A DNA stretch of 64,000 bases. Origin: Calothrix brevissima NIES-22 (GTDB lineage Bacteria > Cyanobacteriota > Cyanobacteriia > Cyanobacteriales > Nostocaceae). Shown piece by piece: positions 41,701-51,700 of this stretch. The first letter of the stretch is position 1; every line of letters begins with the position of its first letter. A model generated the notes under the pieces. That model was given only the letters and a program-made list of their open reading frames with translations. It was not told the DNA's origin and searched no databases. The position numbers and the translations under genes were made by a program. The DNA lies in assembly GCF_002367995.1 (NCBI RefSeq), contig NZ_AP018207.1:5321963-5385962 (forward strand). Reading direction: 5' to 3'.

Positions 41701-43710
41701 CTAATTTTGTAAATTTTTTATTTCTTTTTGAGCATCTTGATAACTAGTTGTTTGTCCTCGCTGTTTAAAGATTTTGGCTGCTTGTTGAAAATCGGCGATC
41801 GCGGCTTTTTTATCGCCGTTTTTAACCCGCACTAAACCGCGATTATAGTAAGCTAAAGCATAATTCGGTCTAACTGCGATCGCTTTAGTGTAATCTGTAA
41901 TTGCTGCTTTTTTATTGCCACTTTCTAAATGTGCATTTCCCCGGTTATTATAAGCTGTGCCATTTTTTGGATTCAGCTTAATTGCTTCATTATAATCAGC
42001 AATAGCACCTTGATAATTACCAAGAGAAAAGCGGTGCATTCCTCGATGTAGGTAAGCTAGAGATGATTTAGGATCTAATTCTAGTACCTTGTTGTAATCT
42101 TCAGTTGCTTCGAGATTTTTACCCAATTCACTATAAACATCTCCCCGATTTAGGTAAGCTTCTATATATTTGGGATTTAGCTCAATTGCACTGTTATAAT
42201 CTTTTAGCGCTAACTCTCTATCATTATTTGCAAAATGCGTTAAACCCCGTTGTAAAAAAGCTTGAGCATCATGGGGATTTGTCTCAATTATGGTATCAAA
42301 ATCTTGAATTGCGGTTTGCGTTTGTCCTAAACGACGGCGTAAAATACCTCGTTGTAAATAAGCGCCGCTATAGTTGGGTTGTAATGCGATCGCTTTATTA
42401 AAATCTACGATTGCTTTTTGAGAATTTTTTAGTTCTACAAAGGCTAGACCCCGCCCATAATAAGTATAGGGGTTTTTGGCATTGAGTTGAATTGCTTGGT
42501 TATAATCGGCGATCGCTTCTTTATATTTACCTAATTGATAATGGGAAAACCCTCGGTCATAATAAGCATTATCATCTTTCGCATTTAACTGAATTGCTTT
42601 GCTCGCATCTAATTGGGCTTTTTGGTAATCTTTTAATTGATAAAAAGCATCACTTCGTGCATTATAAGTTTTAGCATCTTTAGGATTAGCTTCCAGAGCT
42701 TGTGTAAAGTCTTTTATCGCTCCTTGATAGTCATTTCTGTCATACTTTTCCACTCCCTGCAAATATAATAACTTGGCATCAACTACAGGTTTTGGCGTTA
42801 AAAAAAACCAGGCTGCTGTACCAAGAGCGATAAAACCAGCAATTCCTGTGAGTAATAACCAAGGTTTTTGCAGTTTTTGTTTTTCTTGTTTGGGTTCTTC
42901 CTGGGTATCATTGATCTGTTTGAGGTCATCTATTACCTCATTAGCTGATTGATAACGTTTGCGATAATCAAAACGTATCATTTTATCAATGATTTTTGCT
43001 AGTTCTTGATTAATTTGCGGCATGTTATTACGCCAAATAATTTCACCTGTGAGTACATTTTTGTTGCCGATCAATATAGTTAATTCCTCTACTGTCAATC
43101 CCTGCAATGCAGCGATCGCCATGATTCCCAAAGCATATATATCGCTATTATATTGTGGATTACCTTGTAATTGTTCTATGGGTATATATTCAAGATTACC
43201 CATAGTTGTAGTCACAATTTCTCTAGGAGAACTAAAGTCAATTAAGACTAATTTATTATCTACATCCCGCCGAATAATATTTGATGGTTGAATATCTTGG
43301 TGAATTACCTCATAACTATGGACAAATACTAAAATTTCTAATAATTCTAATAATAAGTTGATAACTTGCTCTTCCTCTAGAGGTATTCCTAGCAAAATTT
43401 CCTCAGTTAAAGGATTACCAGGAATGAATTCTTGCACTAAATAGAATTCTTCCTTTTCTTCAAAATAAGTAGCTAATTTTTGCAGTTGATTATGGGCGTG
43501 AGTCAGTTTTTCTAAAGTTTCTGCTTCACCTCTAAATAAGCGCCGCAATATATTTAACTCTTGGGGATTATTATTAGCAGGGCGTAGTTGCTTTAAGATA
43601 AATTGACTTTCGGGAAGATTACTATCTTCAACCAAATAGGTTTGAGTCAATTCCTCCGTACTCAGCACCGCTAAAATTCGGTATCGTGTATCTAGAAGGT
43701 AACTATTCAT
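41701..43710 (-). CDS. Ser/Thr protein kinase with C-terminal TPR repeats
   Basis: 669 residues. Kinase domain about 10-270: Lys in ILKQLRP, catalytic loop VIHQDIQPSNII, DFS in place of DFG (VLIDFSSPRE), and IPIEQLQG in place of APE. HQD and DFS are variants common in cyanobacterial kinases and still keep the catalytic and metal-binding Asp. One membrane span about 287-305 (LLLTGIAGFIALGTAAWFF). The rest (about 320-660) is made of nine to ten TPR repeats (YNRGLAYYNRG-like: AYYDRGFSHYQLGKYKEAI, AYLNRGDVYSELGKNLEA). TPRs would be on the far side of the membrane and likely bind a partner. Confidence 0.88.
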   Translation of the reverse strand: MNSYLLDTRYRILAVLSTEELTQTYLVEDSNLPESQFILKQLRPANNNPQELNILRRLFRGEAETLEKLTHAHNQLQKLATYFEEKEEFYLVQEFIPGNPLTEEILLGIPLEEEQVINLLLELLEILVFVHSYEVIHQDIQPSNIIRRDVDNKLVLIDFSSPREIVTTTMGNLEYIPIEQLQGNPQYNSDIYALGIMAIAALQGLTVEELTILIGNKNVLTGEIIWRNNMPQINQELAKIIDKMIRFDYRKRYQSANEVIDDLKQINDTQEEPKQEKQKLQKPWLLLTGIAGFIALGTAAWFFLTPKPVVDAKLLYLQGVEKYDRNDYQGAIKDFTQALEANPKDAKTYNARSDAFYQLKDYQKAQLDASKAIQLNAKDDNAYYDRGFSHYQLGKYKEAIADYNQAIQLNAKNPYTYYGRGLAFVELKNSQKAIVDFNKAIALQPNYSGAYLQRGILRRRLGQTQTAIQDFDTIIETNPHDAQAFLQRGLTHFANNDRELALKDYNSAIELNPKYIEAYLNRGDVYSELGKNLEATEDYNKVLELDPKSSLAYLHRGMHRFSLGNYQGAIADYNEAIKLNPKNGTAYNNRGNAHLESGNKKAAITDYTKAIAVRPNYALAYYNRGLVRVKNGDKKAAIADFQQAAKIFKQRGQTTSYQDAQKEIKNLQN

Positions 43711-44190
43711 GAAAACAAATCATAGTTGTATCCAGAATTATCTGATTATAGCTTGTGTATAAATACTGGCTAAACTTATGCAAAATTATTTGTATAGATA
43801 AAAACATAAAATACCTGAGTGTTAGTTGATTTATACAAGAGATTCCGGAAAAATTCAAGTATAAATAAGCTACCTAGGCTCAACAGTAGCGTGTTACGAA
43901 ATGTAATATGAATTTTCTCAAAGATAGTAAATAAATAAATTAATGATGAGACTATAGAGAATTAATATCAATTAGCTATAAATACTGAGAACAAAACAAC
44001 GAAAAATTAGATCCCCGACTTCTTAAAGAAGTCGGGGATCTGGTAAAAGCGAATTTTCACAAATCATATAGGATTGCTATAATACCATTTAACTTTATGG
44101 ATGATAGAAAAACAGGTGTAAGCTTGTATAGATATCTGCGTTAGCGATCGCATTTCCCATCGAGAAAAATCCCACCCTGATTGAATTAAA
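43711..44190. other. intergenic region, only the dispersed hairpin seen
   Basis: About 480 bp of AT-rich sequence upstream of the kinase-TPR gene and downstream of lysC. Apart from the hairpin repeat at 44009-44041, I see no structure or ORF. Confidence 0.45.
44009..44041. repeat. dispersed hairpin repeat, copy 3
   Basis: AGATCCCCGACTTCT, loop TAA, AGAAGTCGGGGATCT. Differs from copies 1 and 2 only in the loop (TAA for CAA), so arms are conserved and the loop varies. Confidence 0.85.
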
Positions 44191-44219
44191 AAGGGCGTAC
44201 AGCATCGATGTACACCCTT
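44191..44219 (-). terminator. intrinsic terminator of lysC
   Basis: AAGGGCGTACA (44191-44201) and TGTACACCCTT (44209-44219), an 11-bp stem with one non-Watson-Crick pair. Read on the minus strand it is followed by Ts (TTTTTAATT), 25 bp after the lysC stop. Confidence 0.75.
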
Positions 44220-44243
44220 GGCGTCATACATTGTGCAATAAAT

Positions 44244-46091
44244 CTAAGCGGGAACGACAAATTTCTCGCTACCAGCTAATCCAAAAGCTTCATGAATCAC
44301 TTGCAGAGCCTTGCTACCTTGTTCTTGCGCGACCACACAACTAATTTTGATTTCCGAGGTAGCGATCATTTGAATGTTAATTTGATGTTGCGATAGCGCC
44401 GCAAACATTTTCGCCGCTACACCAGGATGTCCTATCATTCCAGAACCGACGATACTCACTTTAGCGATCGCACTATCCAGCACAACTTCACCCCAGCCTA
44501 ACTCTGTACCCGCTTGCGCCAACATTTTCTGGGCGTTTTCCCCATCCATCCGCGCAACAGTAAAAGCAATATCGCGGCGAGGAATCCCATCAATTACCCG
44601 ACAGCGCTGGGATTGAATAATCATATCCACGCTAATGTTGTGCTGCGCCAACAAGCCAAATATTTTCGCCGCCATTCCGGGGCGATCGGGTATTTGACGA
44701 ATCGCCAGCCTAACTTGGTTCATATCCAAAGCCACCCCACGAACCGCAGGAGAGGGAGAAGTTTCTTGTATCAGTCCCCCTTGTCCCCTTTGTCCCCCTT
44801 GTCCTCTTTGTCCCCCGATCGCCTCATCCTCTGCGATTTCAAAAGTACTGCGCAACGCTGCCACAGCGCGATCGCATTCTTGTGCGCCCACAACGCAACT
44901 CACTTTGACTTCGCTGGTAGAAATCATGTGAATGTTCACGCCAGCTTCGGCTAAGGTAGCGAACATCTGCGCCGCTACACCGGGACGCCCAATCATTCCT
45001 GCGCCAGAAATGCTGACTTTGGCGATATTTTGCTCTACCATCACTTCCGCTTCTTCTGCTGGGGCGTGGGGGTGACTGCGCAGTGCCGGAGCGATCGCCG
45101 CCGCTACCGCTTCCGCCCGCTTTAATATTGGTGTTGTCACGGTAAAGGCAATGTCATTACTATTACCTTCATGAATTGATTGGATAATTAAATCTACATC
45201 TACATTTTGGCGAGCGATTTCCCCAAATAGCCTAGCGGCAACCCCTGGTTTATCGGGTACGCGCAACAAAGCTACTCGGGCTTGATTGGTATCAAATTCT
45301 ATCCCATCTACCGCCTTGGCGATTTCCAAATTAACAAGCGATCGCCCTTGGGGTTTAGGTGATGTTACCCAAGTCCCCGGATCGTCAGTCCAGCTCGATC
45401 TAACTACCAGGGGAACGCCGTAATTCCGGGCAATTTCCACAGCCCGGGGATGGAGAACTTTAGCGCCCAAACTCGCCAGTTCTAGCATTTCATCGCTGGT
45501 GATTTCCGCCATCAATTGAGCTTCGGGAACCAAACGCGGGTCTGTAGTTAAAATCCCTGGCACATCTGTATAAATTTCACAAAAATCTGCCCGTAATGCC
45601 GCAGCTAAGGCTACTGCTGAGGTATCCGAACCACCTCTGCCCAAAGTCGTAATTTCTAATTCTCCGGTGCTGCTGATACCTTGAAATCCAGCTACAACAA
45701 CAACTTTACCTTGATTTAAATAACGCTCCAGGCGATCGGTTTCAATGTGCAAAATCCGCGCGCGGGTGTGTTCAGCTTCGGTAACAATACCTACCTGCGC
45801 CCCAGTCATGGAAATCGCCGGCTGTCCAATTTCCTGCAACGCCATACTTAACAAAGCAATGGTTACCTGTTCCCCAGTTGAAAGCAGCATATCCATCTCG
45901 CGGCGGCTAGGATTAGCAGAGATAGCATTAGCCAACTTCACCAACCCATCAGTGGTTTTACCCATTGCGGAAACTACCACTACCAAAGAGTTTCCGGCTG
46001 TAACAGTCTGATAAACCCTTTGGGCTACAGATTGAATGCGTTCTACCGAACCAACAGAAGTACCACCGTATTTTTGAACTATGAGCGACAT
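44244..46091 (-). CDS. lysC: aspartate kinase with four ACT domains
   Basis: First step of the aspartate pathway (Lys, Thr, Met). 615 residues: catalytic domain about 1-245 with KYGGTSVGS at the start and TTLGRGGSDTSAVALAAAL; then two pairs of ACT domains (about 265-420 and about 450-612), the duplicated arrangement found in cyanobacterial enzymes. Each pair has DKPGVAARLF/DRPGMAAKIF followed by GMIGRPGVAA/GMIGHPGVAA. Between the pairs is a Gly/Gln/Arg linker (GGQRGQGGQRGQGG, about 425-438) encoded by a simple CTTTGTCCC/CTTGTCCCC repeat of the type usually found between genes. Feedback control by Lys/Thr is expected from the ACT domains. Confidence 0.95.
   Translation of the reverse strand: MSLIVQKYGGTSVGSVERIQSVAQRVYQTVTAGNSLVVVVSAMGKTTDGLVKLANAISANPSRREMDMLLSTGEQVTIALLSMALQEIGQPAISMTGAQVGIVTEAEHTRARILHIETDRLERYLNQGKVVVVAGFQGISSTGELEITTLGRGGSDTSAVALAAALRADFCEIYTDVPGILTTDPRLVPEAQLMAEITSDEMLELASLGAKVLHPRAVEIARNYGVPLVVRSSWTDDPGTWVTSPKPQGRSLVNLEIAKAVDGIEFDTNQARVALLRVPDKPGVAARLFGEIARQNVDVDLIIQSIHEGNSNDIAFTVTTPILKRAEAVAAAIAPALRSHPHAPAEEAEVMVEQNIAKVSISGAGMIGRPGVAAQMFATLAEAGVNIHMISTSEVKVSCVVGAQECDRAVAALRSTFEIAEDEAIGGQRGQGGQRGQGGLIQETSPSPAVRGVALDMNQVRLAIRQIPDRPGMAAKIFGLLAQHNISVDMIIQSQRCRVIDGIPRRDIAFTVARMDGENAQKMLAQAGTELGWGEVVLDSAIAKVSIVGSGMIGHPGVAAKMFAALSQHQINIQMIATSEIKISCVVAQEQGSKALQVIHEAFGLAGSEKFVVPA
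44774..44816. repeat. CCCCCTTGT-type nonamer repeat inside lysC
   Basis: About five units of TCCCCCTTG/TCCCCTTTG/TCCTCTTTG. The unit length of nine keeps the reading frame. Same unit as in intergenic tracts at 21421-21460 and 36010-36055. Confidence 0.8.
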
Positions 46092-46661
46092 AAATTTTTC
46101 TTAATCAATTTGCTGCTTTCTTCAACGCCGCCGCCGATATGGGAAGCCTGTAAAGCATTTCCAGTTATTTAGTTTACAGAATCTTGTGCGCACTTTGACA
46201 GAGTCTAAAATATATGTTAGCGATTTTTCACATCACAAATCGTTGTTGTGATTTATATATGGTATTTTAATATTCCCTAGTTGCTGGAGGTAGTTCTCGA
46301 TGCTGGGAAATAAGGAGTAAGGCTTTGGCAATCCTCGCTAACCGAAGCTTATCAAGAAATATTCCATACCCAATGCCCAATGCCCCATGCGCTCCCAAAA
46401 CCATTATCTACCCTGCGGTACTTAGCGCATACTGACAATTTCATCTTTACTTAATTAGGTATCCCTTAAATCACTCATTGACAACACAAAAGTGAAAAGG
46501 TGAAATAGTTAGTACTCATATAGCAATTTAGCCAAGAAAAAATAGTTAAAATTAGCCTTAAGCGCTAAATGGCACTAATTTTTCTCTCATTCGTCCCGAT
46601 TCTTTGGCTAACAGCCGTTACCAATAAGTACAGCTACATGAAACCATAGGATGCAAACCAC
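46092..46661. other. divergent intergenic region between lysC and a Nudix gene
   Basis: About 570 bp with no ORF. A CCCAATGCCCAATGCCCCATGC repeat tract (46371-46391) belongs to the GGGCATTG repeat family of 21407 and 24535. Promoters for both genes are expected here; no riboswitch-like structure was recognised. Confidence 0.45.
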
Positions 46662-47084
46662 ATGAGTTCAAAAATCAACAAGGTATCAAAGCAGTCTGGG
46701 GTAATTCCTTATAGAGTGCAAGATGGCAAAATAGAGGTATTGTTAATTACCAGCCGCGATCGCCGTAAATGGGTAATGCCAAAAGGCGATATTCCCAATG
46801 GGATGAGTCCACCAGATTCAGCCGCCAAAGAAGCCTGGGAAGAGGCTGGAGTCATTGGGACGGTTAGCGATCGCAAAATTGGTACTTATAAATATCGTAA
46901 ACGTGGGAAGAATTACCGAGTTTATATGTATTTATTACCTGTAGAAACCTTGTGTGAAGATTACCCAGAAGCTGGGCACAGACAACGGCAGTGGGTAGAT
47001 ATATCTCATGCGATGAACTGGATTAAAATTACTTCTTTGAAACGGATTCTCAAAGAATTTCCTGCTAATGAATTAATCTGTTGA
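46662..47084 (+). CDS. Nudix hydrolase
   Basis: 140 residues, one Nudix domain. The Nudix box aligns as G-DIPNG-M-SPPDSAA-KEAWEEAGV: the catalytic REUxEExGU part is present as KEAWEEAGV, while the first Glu of the canonical box is Met. That pattern, with WVMPKGDI before it, resembles the diphosphoinositol-polyphosphate/diadenosine-polyphosphate hydrolase subgroup. Likely cleaves nucleoside or inositol pyrophosphates; substrate not decidable. ATG start gives a normal N-terminus. Confidence 0.88.
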   Translation: MSSKINKVSKQSGVIPYRVQDGKIEVLLITSRDRRKWVMPKGDIPNGMSPPDSAAKEAWEEAGVIGTVSDRKIGTYKYRKRGKNYRVYMYLLPVETLCEDYPEAGHRQRQWVDISHAMNWIKITSLKRILKEFPANELIC

Positions 47085-47199
47085 TTTAGAGAAATATTTA
47101 CAGATTTAAGGTATGTAGATTTTGATTTCCTGATAAATTCCAGTTTCTACGTTTGAATAAATGATTTTACACTGTCAAATTCAATCTAGGTTCAATGTA

Positions 47200-47226
47200 G
47201 TTAGGGTGGGCATAGTTCACCCTAAC
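47200..47226 (+). terminator. GTTAGGGTG hairpin after the Nudix gene
   Basis: GTTAGGGTG (47200-47208) and CACCCTAAC (47218-47226), nine perfect pairs, loop of nine. About 115 bp after the stop, no T-run. Possibly a dispersed repeat. Confidence 0.45.
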
Positions 47227-47230
47227 CTAA

Positions 47231-47354
47231 TAATACCAATTCAATATCAAGCATATAATCTAGCCTGCTTTTGCAGGCTTTGTAATTATAGCCCCACCCT
47301 TGAGGGTGAGGGCATTAATATGCTTTTTTAATGTTGAATTTTAAATTAGTATTA
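47231..47354. mobile_element. MITE-like element between Nudix gene and capA, supplying the capA stop codon
   Basis: Inverted ends TAATACCAATT / AATTAGTATTA-type, 124 bp, non-coding. Internal modules AGCCTGC/GCAGGCT (47261-47280) and GCCCCACCCTTGAGGGTGAGGGC (47291-47313) match, in reverse orientation, modules of the element at 24109-24269. Its last three bases (47352-47354) are the stop codon of the capA-type gene. Confidence 0.7.
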
Positions 47355-48506
47355 CTTTGTATTCATCACCACAATTTCCCCTTTTTTATTAATCTTCACT
47401 TGATTTTCGGGAAAAGCTTTTTTATTCAAATAACGCAGCAATCCGACAGTCCGAAAACGCTGATCGATTCTGGGGATACCTTGACGATCTAAATGCACGG
47501 GAATAATTTTACCGCCGACTAAATTTCCTTGGGAGTTGAGTTTTGCTTCTAAAATCATCGAGTAACCAGTTTCAGCAGATGTAGACAAAGTTTTGTAGCC
47601 TAAAAAGTTACCCAAAGAATAAGCGATGAGTTTTCCTTTATAAATTTCTATAGCTCTAGGAACGTGAGGCCCGTGTCCGATCACTAAATCTGCGCCTGTA
47701 TCAATCATTGTCCGAGCAAACTGCATCGAATTACCGCGATTTTCGCCATAGAAAAACTCGGTTTCATCTTTTATATATAGTGCACCTGTACCTTCGGCAC
47801 CTGCTTGCATAGAGACAATCACAACATTAGCATTATTTTTTGCTTCTAATACCAGAGCTTTAGCTGCTGCTAAATCGTTAACGGAATTGTACATATCATA
47901 TGTAGTAAATCCGATCATTGCTATCGGGATATTATTAGCTTGTGAATAAAGAATTTGATTTTTATGTCCTAAAGTTTCAATACCTACAGCATTGAGATTT
48001 TTCACCGTATCACGAAAGCCTATAGGGCCAAAATCCATTGCATGATTGTTAGCTAAATTGAAAACATCAAAGCCAACATCTGCAAATAACTGTGCATAAC
48101 TAGGTGGAGAGCGAAAGGCAAAAATTTGTCCTTGGCTCATATCTTTAGAACTGTAGGGATAGGTAGTTAAACTACTTTCAAAATTCCCAAATAAAATGTC
48201 AGCGCCTTGTAGATAACCTCGCACAGATTTGGGAATTAGTTCATCGCGAAATTTTGGCAATCTGTAGTTAGGAAAATTGGTTCCTGGAATTACATCCCCC
48301 ACAGCTTTAATCGTGATGGTATCTCCAGGTACTTCTTGATTTTCAGGAATAGCGAAGGGAAATGGTAAATTTTCACCAGGTGTGGTAGCAGCATTCGAGC
48401 GTTGTATCTGCCCAAACCGAATGATAATTCCGATACTCAGACCTAGACAAAAACAAAAACTAATAAACCCGACTGAAAATAAGCGTCCCAGCTTGCGATT
48501 AACCAT
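47352..48506 (-). CDS. CapA-family (PgsA-like) metallophosphatase-fold protein
   Basis: 384 residues, N-terminal membrane anchor (about 9-29). The main domain contains the family motifs IKAVGDVIPGTN, LFGNFESSL, NLANNHAMDFG, GHGPHVPRAIE and YSLGNFLG, which hold the conserved His/Asn/Asp residues of the calcineurin-like CapA/PgsA fold. Family members are linked to poly-gamma-glutamate or capsule synthesis, but no partner genes (pgsB/pgsC) are here. The last codons and stop lie at the edge of the MITE-like element, so the C-terminus may have been altered by its insertion. Confidence 0.86.
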   Translation of the reverse strand: MVNRKLGRLFSVGFISFCFCLGLSIGIIIRFGQIQRSNAATTPGENLPFPFAIPENQEVPGDTITIKAVGDVIPGTNFPNYRLPKFRDELIPKSVRGYLQGADILFGNFESSLTTYPYSSKDMSQGQIFAFRSPPSYAQLFADVGFDVFNLANNHAMDFGPIGFRDTVKNLNAVGIETLGHKNQILYSQANNIPIAMIGFTTYDMYNSVNDLAAAKALVLEAKNNANVVIVSMQAGAEGTGALYIKDETEFFYGENRGNSMQFARTMIDTGADLVIGHGPHVPRAIEIYKGKLIAYSLGNFLGYKTLSTSAETGYSMILEAKLNSQGNLVGGKIIPVHLDRQGIPRIDQRFRTVGLLRYLNKKAFPENQVKINKKGEIVVMNTK

Positions 48507-48644
48507 TGTTTACTCCTCACATAATGGCAACAGTTTATCCCAATAATTTAGATTTCTGGTATAGTTTCTCACCCATTTTTCGGAAAATTTTACAGCAAAA
48601 ATTAACTTAACACTCACAGCTATTTTTGGGGTCAAGTTTCTGGA

Positions 48645-48760
48645 TAAGTTAATCTGTTTTTAAGTTGCACAATCCATTGTGAGGGCTGTTGACGGTTGAC
48701 GGTTGACGGTTGACTGTTGACTGTTGACAGTCCTTGCAATTTAGATTTGCATTAGCTTAT
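48645..48760. mobile_element. MITE-like hairpin element with internal heptamer repeats, copy 1
   Basis: Imperfect inverted ends TAAGTTAATCTG... / ...GCATTAGCTTA. Inside, TTGTGAGGGCTGTTGAC and GTTGACAGTCCTTGCAA can pair over 17 bases (five as G-T), enclosing GTTGACG/GTTGACT heptamers. A second copy, inverted, is at 62704-62816. It ends 11 bp after the stop codon of the giant kinase gene. Confidence 0.7.
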
Positions 48761-48771
48761 ATCGGTTTTGT

Positions 48772-51700
48772 CTATGTATTATCGGCTTTTAATGGCAGAG
48801 AAATGATAAATTCAGCCCCTTGTTCTGGGGTTGATTCTACAGAGATAGTTCCCTGATGTCTTTGAACGACAATTTGCCAAGCGATCGCTAATCCTAAACC
48901 CGTACCTTTACCTACAGTTTTGGTAGTAAATAGATGCTCAAAAATCCGGTTTTTGACTGCTTCACTCATCCCAATACCGTTATCTTTAATGCGAATGATC
49001 GCATGGGGGGTAGAAAAAGTTTCTCCAGCTGGTACGAGTTCTGTGTTAATGACAATTTGCGGGGAATGGGGACGAAACTTACCTTGTCTGCGTTGTTGAT
49101 TAAATTCCTCTATACTATCAATAGCATTAGCCAAAATATTCATAAACACTTGATTGAGTTGTCCGGGGAAACATTCCACCGCCGGTAAATTACCAAAGTT
49201 TCTCATCGCATCAATGGCGGGACGGTGTTCGTTAGCTTTCAGGCGATGTTTAAGAATTAAAATGGTGCTATTAATGCCTTCGTGAATATTAAAGGGAATT
49301 TTATAATCTTGGTCGGCGCGAGAAAAGGTGCGCAGACTGTTACTAATACTGCGAATGCGATCGATACCCAGTTTCATTGAGTCTATGAGTTTGGGTAAGT
49401 CTTCACGAATATATTCTAAATCGATGGCTTCCGCTTCATCAATAATCGCTTGACCGGGATCGGGAAACTGTTGCTGATATAAATCTAGTAAGCCTAAAAG
49501 GTCTTGAATATAATTTTTTGCAGGTTGCAAGTTACCAACTAAGAACCCTACAGGATTATTAATTTCATGAGCAACACCAGCAACCAGATTACCTAATGCA
49601 GACATTTTTTCATTCTGAATTAATTGTAATTGGGTTTGTTGCAAGTCTTCCATAGCTGCTTCTAACTCTTGGGCTTTTTGTTGGGCTTGAGCTTCTGCAA
49701 ATTGGCGATGGCTAATATCAATAACAATTCCATCCCAAATAATCGAGCCATCTTTTTGCGGTTGCGGTTGCGCTACAGATTGAATCCATTTGAGCTTTCC
49801 TGAAGGGGTGATAATGCGCCATTCATGTTTAAATTGAGTTAAATTGGCAGCAGATTGGCTAATTAACTCTGTCAGTTGTGTCATATCCTCAGGATGATTA
49901 TAGGAGTAAAGATTATACTTCCCAGCTATGACTTCATCGGGTGGTAGTTCATAAAGTTCCGCGCAACCACAACTGACATAGGGTGTGGAGTTTGTACCGT
50001 CAGGAGATAACCGGAATTGGTAAATCATCCCAGGAATGTTATTAGCTAAATTCTGAAACCGAGTATCGCTAGCTTGCAATTCCTCTAAATATAACTCTAA
50101 TTGTCGGCTGTAAATTTGCGATCGCTGGTAAAGGCGAGCATTTTCTAAGGAAATCGCGGCTTGGGTACAGAGGAGATTCAAGATTTCGACGCGATCGCTT
50201 GTAAATGCTCCCGTGATTAAATTGTTTTCTAGATACAAAATACCCAATAATTTACCTTGATGCATAATTGGGGTACATAAAATACTCTTAGGTTGCTGAT
50301 GCAAAATATAGGGATCGGCTGTTAGCCCAAAATTATCAGTAGCATCAATTAATACTAAGGGTTGTAGGGTTCTTTTGACTGAATTAATTAATAAAATCGG
50401 CAGTTCTTGACTTCTTTCTAAAGGTAGCGATTGCAAGACTACAGGTTTTTCTCCTATAGTTATAGTTGCCTCTATGACTAACCTATCTTCTTTTTGTAAT
50501 AGTAAAGCACATTTATCTGCGCCGGCATGTTCTAGAACTACTTGCAGCAGGGTAGCTAGTAATTTATCAAGATGAATTTCGCTAGATATCATCTGAAAAG
50601 ATTGCAGCACAGTAGCTAAATCTAAGGCTGCACATAGACTATTACTGCTAGATTGAGAATTTTGACTAGGGCTATCATGTTCAGTTATCATATTATCGAC
50701 AACTGGGATAGTTAATTCTGAGGAAAAATTCAGATTTTCTGATTGCAATATTGGTTTTAAATAAGGAGCGTAGGATTGTTCTAATTGTTTGATTTTTGCC
50801 TTTGATCCCCAACGAATATAGCAATAGTAGGCGTTAATCATATAGTCTTGAACTAGGCTATTTTTTCCCCAATCCAAAGCAAATTTTGCTGCTAATTCGT
50901 TAGCTAAACCTTCTTCATGGGGGTATTGATTAACTTTGGCTGTGGTAATTGCCAAATCATAAAATTCCAAGGCAGCAGCTTTATTATTCAGTAAGCGATA
51001 GCGTTCTGCTTCTACTAAATAAAATCTGTGCAGATGATTAGCTGGCGCATGTTCTGCCCAATTTCTCAGTTGTTGTTGGTTGCTAGTAACTCGCTGTAAA
51101 ATCTGTTGTTGCTTATCTGGCTTAACTTGTGGATAAATTGCCAGATGTGCTAAAGAATCATAAGTATAGAAACTAGGAACGATAAATAAGCCGATAGCAG
51201 CATCTAAGTAATTTGCTGTAGCGATCGCGGCGCTAATTGCTAAATCAAACTCTCCAAATAAATAACTGAGAAACAGTTGATTGCTATGAAAATAGCATAA
51301 GGCTGTTTTATCTTTGCCTAGTTGGAGAATGGGCAGCATTTGTTCTTGATGAAATGCTTCACCTAGTAACTGCCAAGGTGCTGCTGTTTGCTCTAATAAA
51401 TTTAAAATTCCTTGTTGAAAAATGGCAATTTGATTTACCAGTGCGGCTTGCTTGCTGAGACTTAACTGAGTGATCAAAGTCCCAGTTTCTCGATGAAGAT
51501 CGGTTAAATTTTCTCCAGCTAACCAAGAATGCATCACATAAGCGATCGCACAAATACCCGCCCACAGTAAATCTCCTGTGTCTAGTCCGCTTTGGTAGCC
51601 TTCTGTTAACAAAGATAAGCTGTTTCTCACCGGTTCTTGCCAATGCAAGGTTCCTAGACTGACTTCTCCATAGGTTTTGGCGATTTGTTCGGCGGCGGGA

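Noticed and set aside
46662..47084. Considered inactive Nudix because the first Glu of the box is Met
   Set aside because: The catalytic EAWEEAGV part is intact, and the subgroup with PKG before the box tolerates this change.
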